Shown here: piece by piece, positions 8,384-17,174 of the stretch
Numbering within the stretch: position 1 is the first letter of the stretch
Layout of the letters: the number at the start of each line of letters is the position of its first letter
DNA from: Mesoflavibacter sp037029465
Lineage (GTDB): Bacteria > Bacteroidota > Bacteroidia > Flavobacteriales > Flavobacteriaceae
DNA: 64,000 bases
Reading direction: 5' to 3'
Assembly (NCBI RefSeq): GCF_037029465.1
Contig: NZ_JAYMEM010000006.1
Coordinates: 124,001-188,000, forward strand
Made by a program: the position numbers and the translations under genes
Notes under the pieces: generated by a model
The model's input: the letters and a program-made list of their open reading frames with translations, nothing else
Database searches by the model: none
What the model was told of the DNA's origin: nothing

Positions 8384-8420
8384 CAGATAAAGGCTACCAA
8401 AAGGTAGCCTTTATCCTTTA
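8384..8420. terminator. Bidirectional terminator between rpe and the CBS-domain gene
   Basis: Perfect 13-bp stem GATAAAGGCTACC-aaaa-GGTAGCCTTTATC. T-rich stretches occur on both sides, serving the convergent genes on either strand. Confidence 0.85.
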
Positions 8421-8438
8421 TTAACCCTCAAACAAATT

Positions 8439-8858
8439 TTAGTACTGATCAATTAGATATTTAATCAAATCAGTAGTGGTTACTATACCAACTAAAATTT
8501 CGTTATCTACTACTGGTAAGGCATGAAACTCTTTTTCTGCTAAAATTTCTGCAACCTCTTTAATGGTTGTATCACTAGAAACTGTAATCAATTTCTTAGC
8601 CATTACCTGTTCTATTGTAAACATATTATACACAACAGTATCTACTTCATCTGCAAAATCGTCTATTGCATCTGCAAAACTAATTCGTAATAAATCGGTA
8701 TAACTAAGCATACCTATAACTTCTTTTCCTGATACTACCGGAATATGTCTAATATGGTGTTTTTTAAATAAGCCTTCTGCTTTTTCTAAATCATCGCTAG
8801 TTCTTAAAGCAATGACTTTTTTTGTCATTATATCTGAAACTGGAGTACGTTTTTTCAT
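8439..8858 (-). CDS. CBS-domain-pair protein
   Basis: A 139-residue protein made of two CBS motifs and little else: the first runs from PVSDIMTKKVIALRTSDDLE to HIPVVSGKEVIGMLSYTDLL, the second from VMAKKLITVSSDTTIKEVAE to HALPVVDNEILVGIVTTTDL. Paired CBS motifs bind adenosyl ligands (AMP, ATP, S-adenosylmethionine) and act as energy or ligand sensors. With no catalytic domain attached, the partner is unknown. It lies downstream of the MtfA-like peptidase gene on the same strand with a 73-base gap that contains a long hairpin. Confidence 0.88.
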   Translation of the reverse strand: MKKRTPVSDIMTKKVIALRTSDDLEKAEGLFKKHHIRHIPVVSGKEVIGMLSYTDLLRISFADAIDDFADEVDTVVYNMFTIEQVMAKKLITVSSDTTIKEVAEILAEKEFHALPVVDNEILVGIVTTTDLIKYLIDQY

Positions 8859-8860
8859 CT

Positions 8861-8911
8861 TTTAAGGGTTTTAAATTCTTTAATAAATTTAGAATTTTAA
8901 ATCCTTAAAAA
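8861..8911 (-). promoter_or_regulatory. Long hairpin immediately before the CBS-domain start codon
   Basis: Inverted repeat with ~20-base arms, 18 positions complementary (arms TTTTAAGGATTTAAAATTCT and AGAATTTAAAACCCTTAAAA on the minus strand), loop ~11 bases. The 3' arm ends about two bases before the ATG, so folding would hide the translation start. Confidence 0.5.
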
Positions 8912-8931
8912 TTATGACAAAAGTCAGCTAA

Positions 8932-9804
8932 CTAATAATTTGCAAAATTGAAATTAAGCATTCGCTTTACAAGCGTGTACAACTCCGGAAATTGGCTTTT
9001 AAATTCATCTGGAGTTTCAATAAACGTTTCAATAATTACTGATAAAAACTCAAATTGATTAGTATAAGCATAGTCTCTAAAATATTTAGATGCTACCAAA
9101 CGACTTTTGTAGTCTGGATGTGTTTCTAAAAAATGAGCAATATCTGAAAACCCATTAATAAAAATTGCAGCTTTTAATCCTTTTTGATTCAAACAATCTA
9201 AATGTATTGCATGCACAAACTCATGTATAGCCACATTAAAATTATCATTATCTATAGAATAGCCATGTAAAACATCTTCCCAAGATAATACAATAGCTTT
9301 ATATGATGGATTAAATTCACCTTTATGCATGTTTTCGTTAAGCTTAGAATAAAATGCTTTAGGATATAACAAAACCTTATCCAGAAGTTTAATCCTATAG
9401 TTTCTAAATCCAAAATTAAGCAGTGTTGAAGTTGCTGCAATAATCACCTTCATTTGTTCTGTAACTTGCAGCTCTTGCTTTCCTATAAAAGTGGTTTCTT
9501 TTAAAAATGTAGCTACGCGATGCTCAAAATAAACTTGGTGTTTTGGTGATAGTTTTCTAAAAAAAGAATACTCGTTTTTTAAAATTGAAAGTTGTAATGG
9601 CGTTAACTTCTTTAATCTAAAATAAACATGATTAAACAACGGTTTTTTATAACGAGAAGCATAAAAAAACTGAAACGCTCTAACTACTTTATAAATCACA
9701 AAAATTGCAATTAAAACAACACCAATTGGTATGATGTATTCATAAATTAGTTGTCTTTCTAACTCTTCTTGTTGTTTAGTTTGTAGTAATAAGTACAACG
9801 ACAT
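8932..9804 (-). CDS. MtfA-like zinc-dependent peptidase, membrane-anchored
   Basis: A 290-residue protein resembling the MtfA/M90 peptidase family. It has an N-terminal membrane helix (about residues 23-40), a mostly helical middle and the zinc-binding HExxH motif HEFVHAIHLD (His194, Glu195, His198), followed by a conserved-looking acidic helix. In E. coli MtfA binds the regulator Mlc and is a weak aminopeptidase; here no Mlc homologue is visible, so that role cannot be transferred. The start is the ATG at 9804, upstream of which the frame offers no better one. It may be co-transcribed with the CBS-domain gene below it. Confidence 0.82.
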   Translation of the reverse strand: MSLYLLLQTKQQEELERQLIYEYIIPIGVVLIAIFVIYKVVRAFQFFYASRYKKPLFNHVYFRLKKLTPLQLSILKNEYSFFRKLSPKHQVYFEHRVATFLKETTFIGKQELQVTEQMKVIIAATSTLLNFGFRNYRIKLLDKVLLYPKAFYSKLNENMHKGEFNPSYKAIVLSWEDVLHGYSIDNDNFNVAIHEFVHAIHLDCLNQKGLKAAIFINGFSDIAHFLETHPDYKSRLVASKYFRDYAYTNQFEFLSVIIETFIETPDEFKSQFPELYTLVKRMLNFNFANY

Positions 9805-9827
9805 TAATTAAATAGCGATTTTTTTAA

Positions 9828-9852
9828 ATGAATTTGTGACTGCGACAGGAGT
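9828..9852. repeat. Stray copy of the tRNA-Arg 3' end (repeat copy 1)
   Basis: 25 bases that match 9969-9993 at 23 positions; the last 17 bases (GTGACTGCGACAGGAGT) are identical to the acceptor/T-arm end of the tRNA gene. The rest of the tRNA is absent here. Confidence 0.75.
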
Positions 9853-9968
9853 AATTACATTCGTCCTAACAACACTCCGTGTTGAACATCATAAAAAGCA
9901 TCTTATTTTAACAGAAAAACAAAAGTAAACTTTGTTTTTCTTCATAAAAAAATCTGCACTTTTTTCTG

Positions 9969-9993
9969 ATGTATTCGTGACTGCGACAGGAGT
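9969..9993. repeat. tRNA-Arg 3' end and flank (repeat copy 2)
   Basis: Second copy of the 25-base direct repeat. It covers the last 16 bases of the tRNA-Arg gene and nine bases beyond it. Confidence 0.75.
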
Positions 9994-10051
9994 CGAACCT
10001 ACAACCGCTGGAGCCGAAATCCAGTGCTCTATCCAATTGAGCTACGCAGCC
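9978..10051 (-). tRNA. tRNA-Arg (anticodon UCG)
   Basis: The minus strand gives a 74-base cloverleaf. The acceptor arms are GGCTGCG and CGCAGTC (one G-U pair) with discriminator A; the D arm is GCTCaattggatAGAGC. The anticodon stem CTGGA/TCCAG has loop TTTCGGC, hence anticodon TCG. The T-loop is TTCGACT with stem GTAGG/CCTGT (two G-U pairs). CCA is not encoded. It starts 7 bases after the yqeY stop codon, so it could be processed from the same transcript. Confidence 0.95.
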
Positions 10052-10058
10052 TTTTTAG

Positions 10059-10508
10059 TTATGCTAATTTAGCTTTAACTATATTAGAAATGGTTTTACC
10101 ATCTGCTCTACCAGCCAATTCTTTACTTGCCATACCCATAACTTTACCCATATCTTTCATGCCTTCAGCACCAGTTTTTGCAATAATATCTTCTACAACT
10201 TTAGCTATGTCTTCTTCACTCATTGCTTCTGGTAAAAATTGCTCGATAACCTTAGCTTCTGCTAATTCTGGTTCTGCTAAATCATCTCTTCCTTGATCTA
10301 TGTAAACAGCTGCACTATCTTTACGTTGCTTAACTTGTTTTTGTAATAATTTAAGCTCTTGTTCTTCTGTTAATTCTTCTTTAGCACCACTTTCTGTTTG
10401 TGCTAAAAGAATAGCTGATTTTACTGCTCTCAAAGCCGTTAATGCCGTTTGATCTTTACTTTTCATTGCCTCTTTTAAGGCTGTCATTACTTTTGCTGAT
10501 AAGCTCAT
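10059..10508 (-). CDS. yqeY: YqeY/GatB-related protein
   Basis: A 149-residue helical protein of the YqeY family, related to the tail domain of the GatB amidotransferase subunit. Visible hallmarks are MKSKDQTALTALRAVKSAIL at the N-terminus, KQVKQRKDSAAVYIDQGRDDLAEPE in the middle and FLPEAMSEEDI plus DMGKVMGMASKELAGRADGK near the end. The family is thought to interact with tRNA or aminoacyl-tRNA-related enzymes, but its role is not established. It lies directly upstream of tRNA-Arg and downstream of the ftsZ terminator, so it is probably transcribed separately from the dcw cluster. Confidence 0.92.
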   Translation of the reverse strand: MSLSAKVMTALKEAMKSKDQTALTALRAVKSAILLAQTESGAKEELTEEQELKLLQKQVKQRKDSAAVYIDQGRDDLAEPELAEAKVIEQFLPEAMSEEDIAKVVEDIIAKTGAEGMKDMGKVMGMASKELAGRADGKTISNIVKAKLA

Positions 10509-10560
10509 TTTATTTTGTTTTTTAAGAGTACGAAGATACTAAAAAGTGACTATTAATACT

Positions 10561-10601
10561 GAAAAACAAAACCCGAAAAGCTTGAGGGAACTTTTCGGGT
10601 T
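10561..10601 (-). terminator. Terminator of the dcw cluster (after ftsZ)
   Basis: On the minus strand, AACCCGAAAAG-ttccctcaag-CTTTTCGGGTT followed by TTGTTTTT, about 30 bases beyond the ftsZ stop. Confidence 0.88.
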
Positions 10602-10632
10602 GTAGTTTTAATTAATGGACTAATTAAAAATC

Positions 10633-12600
10633 TTAATCTACATTATCATGTAAAAATGAATTGTTATTTCTTAATTGAATATCATCATTTTCATCTACAC
10701 CTAATGTAGTTCTTGAAATATTTGTATCTGAAGAGTGTTGTCTATCATCCAACTCTAAACCTTGACGCTTGTACGCTGGTACTTTTTCGATATCATCAAT
10801 TTTAGAATTATTAAATTTATAGTTGAAGTTTTTCATCTTCTGTCTACGCTCTTCTGCTCTACTTTTTAATAGTTCAGAAATTGGCGTATTCATTGGGTCT
10901 ACTTCTCCTTCTACTTCTTCAGGTTTAGCTTCGGTTTCAACAGTTTTCTTTTCAAAAACTATCTCTTCTTCCTGCTTTACTTCGGTTTCAGGATTCATTG
11001 CAGATTCCATCACTTCGTAATCGTCTAAAGCGTAACGTTTTTCGCCTGTTTCAGAGTTTTCTGTCACAGGTATAACTTCAACAAAATCATTTACTTCTAA
11101 ATCTGTTACACTATCAGACAAGTCCATTACTATCGGTCCTTCGTCTTCTTCTGTAACTGGTGCTGCTGTTGGCTCTTTTTCAGAAATTGGCATATCAAAA
11201 CTTAGCATAATTTGTTGTTTATCTTGCTCTTCTTCTATTGGCGCTGGCGCTTCTTCTTTTGCTGTTGATGTGATATTAAATTCTTGATTTTCATCTAAAT
11301 TAACATCTACTTCGTAATAAGTTACGTTTAAGTTTTTGATAAACTCACTTGTCGGAATCATATCACGCTCATCTACCGATTGCTTTTTGATTTGATCCAT
11401 TTCAAAAGAAGATAAAGTTTCATTGGTAACTTCTTCCTCTTCTTCAATCTCTAAAGTGTGTTTTACAATTGGTGTTTCTTTCTTCTCTTCTAACTCAATA
11501 TTTGGTAAGATTATAGCAGGGTTTACTTGGTCACCGCTTAAATCTTGTTCCATATTTTGATCGTCTTCTAATGCATGAATTACTTTTTTAGCTTCAGTAT
11601 TAGAAATTTCGTTTTGTTGCTCTACATCAAAACCTGTTGCAATTACAGTAACCGCAATAGATTCTTCTAAGCTTTCATCTTCACCAACACCCATAATGAT
11701 GTTAGCGCCATGACCTGCTTCATTTTGAATGTGATCGTTGATTTCTCCAATCTCGTCAATAGTAATTTCTTGAGCTCCAGAAACGATAAGCAACAATACG
11801 TTTTTGGCTCCAGTAATCTTATTATCATTAAGTAATGGCGAATCTAATGCTTTTGAAATTGCCTCATGCGCACGGTTTTGCCCAGACGCAGCTGCAGATC
11901 CCATAATAGCGGTACCACTATTGCTTAACACGGTTTTTGCATCACGCAAGTCAATGTTTTGTGTATAGTGATGTGTTATAACCTCTGCAATACCACGTGC
12001 TGCAGTTGCTAAAACCTCGTCTGCTTTAGAAAAACCTGCTTTAAAGCCTAAATTACCGTAGACTTCGCGAAGCTTGTTGTTATTAATTACTACTAACGAG
12101 TCTACTTCTGAACGTAATTTTTCTATACCTATTTGAGCTTGCTCATTACGCATTTTTCCTTCAAACTGAAATGGCATGGTTACAATTCCAACGGTTAAAA
12201 TATCTAAATCTTTAGCCATTTTTGCAATGATTGGTGCTGCTCCTGTACCGGTTCCTCCACCCATTCCTGCAGTGATAAATACCATTTTTGTATTGGTATC
12301 TAACATCATTTGGATGTCTTCAAAACTTTCTACAGCTGCTTGCTCACCAACGTTTGGATTTGCTCCTGCACCTAATCCTTCGGTTAGATTAACACCTAAC
12401 TGAATTTTGTTTGGTACACCACTGTTTTGTAGTGCTTGCGCATCCGTATTACAAATGACAAAATCTACACCTTTAATACCTTGTTGAAACATGTGATTGA
12501 TGGCATTACTACCACCGCCACCAACACCAATTACTTTAATGACGTTAGATTGGTTTTTTGGCAAATCAAATGCTATGCTTTCGAATTCGTTGTTGCTCAT
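10633..12600 (-). CDS. ftsZ: Cell division protein FtsZ with long acidic C-terminal extension
   Basis: Tubulin-like GTPase that polymerises into the division ring. The globular domain is complete: GVGGGGSNAI near residues 25-33, the tubulin signature GGGTGTG around 112-120 and the NAGH catalytic T7-like loop region. Its 655 residues are far more than E. coli FtsZ (383). The extra length is a Glu/Asp-rich, probably disordered linker from about residue 340 to 590. Near the end a KVPAYKRQGLEL segment resembles the conserved C-terminal peptide that binds FtsA and other partners. It is the last gene of the dcw cluster, ~70 bases after ftsA, and has its own terminator. Confidence 0.97.
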   Translation of the reverse strand: MSNNEFESIAFDLPKNQSNVIKVIGVGGGGSNAINHMFQQGIKGVDFVICNTDAQALQNSGVPNKIQLGVNLTEGLGAGANPNVGEQAAVESFEDIQMMLDTNTKMVFITAGMGGGTGTGAAPIIAKMAKDLDILTVGIVTMPFQFEGKMRNEQAQIGIEKLRSEVDSLVVINNNKLREVYGNLGFKAGFSKADEVLATAARGIAEVITHHYTQNIDLRDAKTVLSNSGTAIMGSAAASGQNRAHEAISKALDSPLLNDNKITGAKNVLLLIVSGAQEITIDEIGEINDHIQNEAGHGANIIMGVGEDESLEESIAVTVIATGFDVEQQNEISNTEAKKVIHALEDDQNMEQDLSGDQVNPAIILPNIELEEKKETPIVKHTLEIEEEEEVTNETLSSFEMDQIKKQSVDERDMIPTSEFIKNLNVTYYEVDVNLDENQEFNITSTAKEEAPAPIEEEQDKQQIMLSFDMPISEKEPTAAPVTEEDEGPIVMDLSDSVTDLEVNDFVEVIPVTENSETGEKRYALDDYEVMESAMNPETEVKQEEEIVFEKKTVETEAKPEEVEGEVDPMNTPISELLKSRAEERRQKMKNFNYKFNNSKIDDIEKVPAYKRQGLELDDRQHSSDTNISRTTLGVDENDDIQLRNNNSFLHDNVD

Positions 12601-12669
12601 AAATTCTATTTTTACTGGATCAATTCTTATTTAATAGCGATTCTATACTTTCGCTGTATATTCTTTTTA

Positions 12670-13995
12670 TTATTCTGCGTTATCTAAAAAGTCTTTTACT
12701 TTTTCAGTTAACTTATCTAAAAACGACTTGCGTTGTTTTTTTGGTACTTCTACTTGTTCTTCCTCTGGCTTTTCTTCGTTTTCTTCTATTACTGCTTGAA
12801 TTTCTTCTTCAATAATAGCTTCTGCTTTTTTACGGTCTTGACGTTTTAATCCGTCCATAACTAAACCTACTGCTGTTGCAAATAATGGGCTCGTTATAAC
12901 ATCATCACTATCGCCAGCCAAATGCTCGTTAGGATAACCTATTCTGGTATCCATTCCTGTGATATATTCTACCAACTGCTTTAAGTGTTTTAATTGGCTA
13001 CCACCACCAGTTAAAACAATACCTGCTATTAGTTTCTTTTTTTGTTCTTCGTGACCGTAATTTTTTATTTCGACATATACTTGCTCAATGATTTCTACTA
13101 CTCGAGCATGAATAATTTTCGATAAATTTTTAAGGGTAATTTCTTTTGGGTCTCGACCTCTTAAGCCTGGTATTGAAACAATTTCGTTATCCTTATTTTC
13201 TCCTGGCCAAGCACTACCAAATTTTATTTTCAGCAATTCGGCTTGCTTTTCTATGATAGAGCAACCTTCTTTTATATCTTCTGTAATTACGTTACCTCCA
13301 AAAGGTATAACTGCTGTGTGACGGATTATTCCATCTCTAAATATTGCTAAATCTGTTGTTCCTCCTCCTATATCGATTAATGCTACTCCTGCTTCTTTTT
13401 CTTCTTGACTTAACACTGCATTAGCACTTGCTAACGGTTCTAAAGTGATGCCTTCTAAATTTAAATCTGCACTTTGTACACAACGACCAATGTTTCTTAT
13501 AGAAGATACTTGACCTACTACTACATGAAAGTTAGCTTCTAATCTACCTCCATACATACCTATTGGTTCTTTGATTTCGGCTTGACCGTCAACTTTATAT
13601 TCTTGAGGTAATACATGGATTATTTCTTCTCCTGGAAGCATTACCAACTTATGTACTTGGTTTATTAATCGTTCTATATCATCTTCATCTATAACAGTCT
13701 CACTATTTGGACGTGTTATATAATCGCTATGTTGTAAACTTCTAATATGCTGTCCCGCTATACCTACAGTTACTCCTTCTATTTTTGTAGCTGCTGCAGC
13801 TTCTGCTTCTTGTATTGCTATTTGTATAGATTGTATGGTTTGCGTAATATTATTGACAACACCACGATGCACACCCAAGCTTTTGGATTTACCTATACCC
13901 AAAATTTCTACTTTGCCATATTCGTTTTTACGACCAATCATGGCTACTATTTTAGTAGTCCCTATATCTAACCCTACTGCAATGTTTTGCTCCAT
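12670..13995 (-). CDS. ftsA: Cell division protein FtsA
   Basis: Actin-like ATPase that tethers FtsZ to the membrane. The 441 residues begin with the phosphate-1 motif AVGLDIGTTKIVAMIG, continue with the SHS2/1C region (GVTVGIAGQHI), and have IDIGGGTTDLAIF and GIVLTGGGSQLKHL for ATP binding. The extreme C-terminus (KSFLDKLTEKVKDFLDNAE) forms an amphipathic helix, the usual membrane-targeting sequence, preceded by a Glu-rich linker. It sits between ftsQ and ftsZ, three bases from ftsQ, as in most dcw clusters. Confidence 0.97.
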   Translation of the reverse strand: MEQNIAVGLDIGTTKIVAMIGRKNEYGKVEILGIGKSKSLGVHRGVVNNITQTIQSIQIAIQEAEAAAATKIEGVTVGIAGQHIRSLQHSDYITRPNSETVIDEDDIERLINQVHKLVMLPGEEIIHVLPQEYKVDGQAEIKEPIGMYGGRLEANFHVVVGQVSSIRNIGRCVQSADLNLEGITLEPLASANAVLSQEEKEAGVALIDIGGGTTDLAIFRDGIIRHTAVIPFGGNVITEDIKEGCSIIEKQAELLKIKFGSAWPGENKDNEIVSIPGLRGRDPKEITLKNLSKIIHARVVEIIEQVYVEIKNYGHEEQKKKLIAGIVLTGGGSQLKHLKQLVEYITGMDTRIGYPNEHLAGDSDDVITSPLFATAVGLVMDGLKRQDRKKAEAIIEEEIQAVIEENEEKPEEEQVEVPKKQRKSFLDKLTEKVKDFLDNAE

Positions 13996-13998
13996 AAC

Positions 13999-14718
13999 TT
14001 ATGCTTTTGTACAAACAACTTGGTTGCCAAATTGCAAGTTTACTTTACTGTATTTATCTAAAACTTTATCTTTTGTAGCTTTTATGTAAAAGGCTTTTAG
14101 ATTACTTATCTTTTTTTCTAATTGTTTTATCTGCCCCAAATGCACTACAAATTTGGTTTGTCTTAATTTTAAGTCTATGCTGTTATTTTTATTTTGATGA
14201 ATTTCTATCACGTTTTGTTTTAAAAATTCATCCTTTAATACGTAATCTGCTACTTTATAAACAATATCTAGATTACTTTTTTTTACAAAACCTGTTACAA
14301 AAGGAACACGTTCTGTATAATTTTTTGAAAGCGGCATAACACCACCATTACTATCTATATAATAACTATTATTACCTAAAACTCTAGCTATAGGTGTTTT
14401 TTGTTTAACCTTTGCTGTTAACTTACCTTCTACATTTACGTAAACTTCTGCAAACTCGATAATTGGGTTTTTATTTAGCGTCGACTCTAAACCATTCAAA
14501 TCTAAAGTTTCTTTAGGCACATTTGTAATACCTTGTTGATTTTGTATTAACAATTTACTAACAGCTTCTTGGGTGATAAACAGGTTTTTATTGCCTATAA
14601 ATTGAATATTAGGTTGAGATACTAAACGTTTTGAATTTCTTGCTGAAGAAAACGCATACAAAAACACTACTAAAATTAGCAGAACTATCATTTTTATGTA
14701 ATTCCAATTAATTTTCAT
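13999..14718 (-). CDS. ftsQ: Cell division protein FtsQ-like
   Basis: Bitopic division protein of 239 residues. It has one N-terminal membrane helix (MIVLLILVVFLYAF, about residues 10-23), then a POTRA-like segment (IQFIGNKNLFITQEAVSKLL) and a mixed beta domain with ARVLGNNSYYIDSNGGVMPL, the pattern of the FtsQ/DivIB family. Sequence similarity across phyla is low, so position between murC and ftsA is a large part of the evidence. Its start overlaps the murC end by 11 bases, implying coupled translation. Confidence 0.88.
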   Translation of the reverse strand: MKINWNYIKMIVLLILVVFLYAFSSARNSKRLVSQPNIQFIGNKNLFITQEAVSKLLIQNQQGITNVPKETLDLNGLESTLNKNPIIEFAEVYVNVEGKLTAKVKQKTPIARVLGNNSYYIDSNGGVMPLSKNYTERVPFVTGFVKKSNLDIVYKVADYVLKDEFLKQNVIEIHQNKNNSIDLKLRQTKFVVHLGQIKQLEKKISNLKAFYIKATKDKVLDKYSKVNLQFGNQVVCTKA

Positions 14719-16063
14719 TTCCCAAAAGTGCTTCTTTTATTTTTAAAACTTGAGCTCCTATATCTCCTGCGCCAATAGTTAAAATTACATCGGCGTTACT
14801 TTGCTTTATTTGTGATATTAGATCTTCTTTATTAACTAATTTTTTATTACTATTTTCTATCAAACTTAACAGCCAACTTGAGGTTACACCTTCTATTGGC
14901 AACTCTCTTGCTGGATATATATCTAACAATATAATTTGATCAAACTGTGACAAGCTTTTAGCAAATTCTGTTGCAAAATCTTGTGTTCTAGAAAACAAAT
15001 GTGGCTGAAATACTGCCAACACTTTCTTTTCTGGATACATCTCTCTTACCGCTTGGTGTACAGCATTTATCTCTTCTGGATGGTGTGCATAATCATCTAT
15101 AAACACTATTTTATCGGTTTTAATATGATAACTAAACCTACGCTTTACACCTTTGTAAGATGCTAATGCTTTGGCGAGCTGTTTGGTAGGGAGACCATAT
15201 TCTACAGACATCGCCAGAGCAACTAAAGCGTTTGACAAATTATGTCTACCGGGTAGGTTAAATTCTATATTTTTAAGCGTTGTATTTGGCGTTTTCACAT
15301 CGAATACATACGTGCCGTTTTCTATTTTTATATGTTGAATGGAATAATCTGCGTCATCTTCAATTCCATAAGTTATTCCTTGAATTGGCAAACCATTTTT
15401 AACAAATAGCTTTCCGTTAGGTTTTAGTTTTTTAGTGAAATCTTTAAACGATTCTACCAATTGCGAAGCATCTCCATAAATATCTAAATGATCTGCATCC
15501 ATTGAAGTGATTGCAGCCATATCTGGACTTAAGGTTAAAAACGAACGATCAAACTCGTCTGCTTCTACTACCGAAACTTCACTTCCGTTTAGGATTAAAT
15601 TAGAATTATAATTCTCACTAATTCCACCTAAAAATGCCGTTAATTCAACATCACAAGATTTTAATAAATGACCTAAAATACTTGTTGTTGTGGTTTTACC
15701 GTGCGTACCTGCAACTGCTAAACAAAACGTGTTTACTGTTATGATCCCTAAAATTTCTGAACGTTTTAAAATTTTAAATCCGTTAGATTTAAAATAGTTA
15801 AGCTGTTTGTGGTCTTTAGGAATTGCTGGTGTGTAAACAACTAAAGTGTTTTCTTTATTTAAATATGAATTTTCAACAGATGCCATTTTATCTTTAAAAT
15901 GAACTGAAATACCCAACGCTTCTAAGCTATCAGTAATTTCGGTTTGGGTTTTATCGTATCCTGCAACATTTTTATTTTGAGACTTAAAAAAACGCGCAAT
16001 TGCTGACATACCAATACCTCCGATACCAATAAAATAGATGTTATGTATGTGATTTAAATTCAT
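14708..16063 (-). CDS. murC: UDP-N-acetylmuramate--L-alanine ligase
   Basis: Adds L-alanine to UDP-MurNAc, the first step of peptidoglycan stem-peptide synthesis in the cytoplasm. The 451 residues show the Mur-ligase plan: N-terminal Rossmann domain (YFIGIGGIGMSAIARFF), the ATP-binding P-loop GTHGKTTTTS, VVEADEFDRSFL, and the C-terminal FIDDYAHHPEEI and FQPHLFSRTQDF motifs specific to MurC. Its start codon overlaps the last base of the murG stop. Confidence 0.97.
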   Translation of the reverse strand: MNLNHIHNIYFIGIGGIGMSAIARFFKSQNKNVAGYDKTQTEITDSLEALGISVHFKDKMASVENSYLNKENTLVVYTPAIPKDHKQLNYFKSNGFKILKRSEILGIITVNTFCLAVAGTHGKTTTTSILGHLLKSCDVELTAFLGGISENYNSNLILNGSEVSVVEADEFDRSFLTLSPDMAAITSMDADHLDIYGDASQLVESFKDFTKKLKPNGKLFVKNGLPIQGITYGIEDDADYSIQHIKIENGTYVFDVKTPNTTLKNIEFNLPGRHNLSNALVALAMSVEYGLPTKQLAKALASYKGVKRRFSYHIKTDKIVFIDDYAHHPEEINAVHQAVREMYPEKKVLAVFQPHLFSRTQDFATEFAKSLSQFDQIILLDIYPARELPIEGVTSSWLLSLIENSNKKLVNKEDLISQIKQSNADVILTIGAGDIGAQVLKIKEALLGNEN

Positions 16064-17169
16064 TATTTATTTAAAAGTTTTTCAACTTCGTCTACTATAT
16101 CTTTTGTTGCGTTTGTTAACGCTAGTTTTTTAATATTTTCACTAAACTGCTCTTGCTTTTCTGGGTTAGCAACTAGCTGACCGAATTTGTTTTTAAAATC
16201 TACTTTAAGATCTTCTTGAGCAATCATCATCGCAGCATTTTTGCTAACTATTGCATCTGCATTTTTAGTTTGATGGTCTTCTGCCACATATGGTGATGGT
16301 ACAAAAACAACTGGTTTACCTACAATACACAATTCACTTACCGAACCAGCACCAGCGCGAGAGATTATAAAGTCTGCTGCTGCATAAGCATAATCCATAT
16401 TATTAATAAACTGATGTACTTGAACATGTTTAGTATGACCATACAATTTGTATGTTTGATAGTACAGCTTACCACATTGCCAAATAATTTGCAGGTTTAA
16501 GGTTTGTAGATAATCTAGCTCACGCTCTATAAGCTCGTTTATCGCTTTAGCACCTAAACTTCCACCTAAAACCAACAATGTTTTTTTACCTTCAACTAAA
16601 TCAAAATGCTTAATTGCCTCTTCTCTTTTTGAAGTTATATCTAATAAGTCTTGTCTTACTGGATTACCTGTTTTAATAATTTTTTCGGCAGGAAAAAAGC
16701 GTTCTAAATTATCGTAAGCCACACAAATTTTATCTACTTTTTTTGACAATAATTTGTTAGTTATTCCTGGATATGAATTTTGTTCTTGTATTAAACACGG
16801 TATTCCTTTTGAAGCTGCAACTTGTAATAATGGTCCGCTAGCAAAACCACCTGTACCAATTGCTACATCTGGTTTAAACTGTTTTACAATTTTTCTAGCA
16901 TTCCATAAACTACTGATTAACTTAAAAGGAAATGACAGATTTTTAAGTGTTAATTTTCTTTGTATACCTGAAATCCAAAGTCCTTTTATATCGTAACCCG
17001 CTTGTGGCACTTTCTCCATTTCCATGCGGTCTTTTGCGCCTACAAATAAAAACTGTGCATTTGGGTAACGTTGCTTAAGCTCGTTAGCAATTGCAACTGC
17101 TGGATAAATATGCCCACCAGTGCCGCCACCGCTTAAAATAATTTTATATGTTTTATCTGTTTTACTCAC
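16063..17169 (-). CDS. murG: UDP-GlcNAc:undecaprenyl-PP-MurNAc-pentapeptide GlcNAc transferase
   Basis: Membrane-associated GT-B glycosyltransferase that converts lipid I to lipid II. 368 residues. The glycine-rich N-terminal loop SGGGTGGHIYPAVA and a second G-loop TGGFASGPLL are present, as are IQEQNSYPGITNK, VLGGSLGAKAINEL and the UDP-GlcNAc-binding IISRAGAGSVSEL with PYVAEDHQTKNA. All catalytic landmarks are in place. It lies five bases after ftsW and overlaps murC by one base. Confidence 0.97.
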   Translation of the reverse strand: MSKTDKTYKIILSGGGTGGHIYPAVAIANELKQRYPNAQFLFVGAKDRMEMEKVPQAGYDIKGLWISGIQRKLTLKNLSFPFKLISSLWNARKIVKQFKPDVAIGTGGFASGPLLQVAASKGIPCLIQEQNSYPGITNKLLSKKVDKICVAYDNLERFFPAEKIIKTGNPVRQDLLDITSKREEAIKHFDLVEGKKTLLVLGGSLGAKAINELIERELDYLQTLNLQIIWQCGKLYYQTYKLYGHTKHVQVHQFINNMDYAYAAADFIISRAGAGSVSELCIVGKPVVFVPSPYVAEDHQTKNADAIVSKNAAMMIAQEDLKVDFKNKFGQLVANPEKQEQFSENIKKLALTNATKDIVDEVEKLLNK

Positions 17170-17174
17170 TTTTC

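Noticed and set aside
9853..9968. Second, degenerate tRNA gene next to tRNA-Arg
   Set aside because: Only the 3' end matches; T-stem pairing is lost and no anticodon arm can be formed.
10024..10296. 90-codon plus-strand frame
   Set aside because: Overlaps the tRNA-Arg gene and is antisense to yqeY; composition is typical of a shadow frame.
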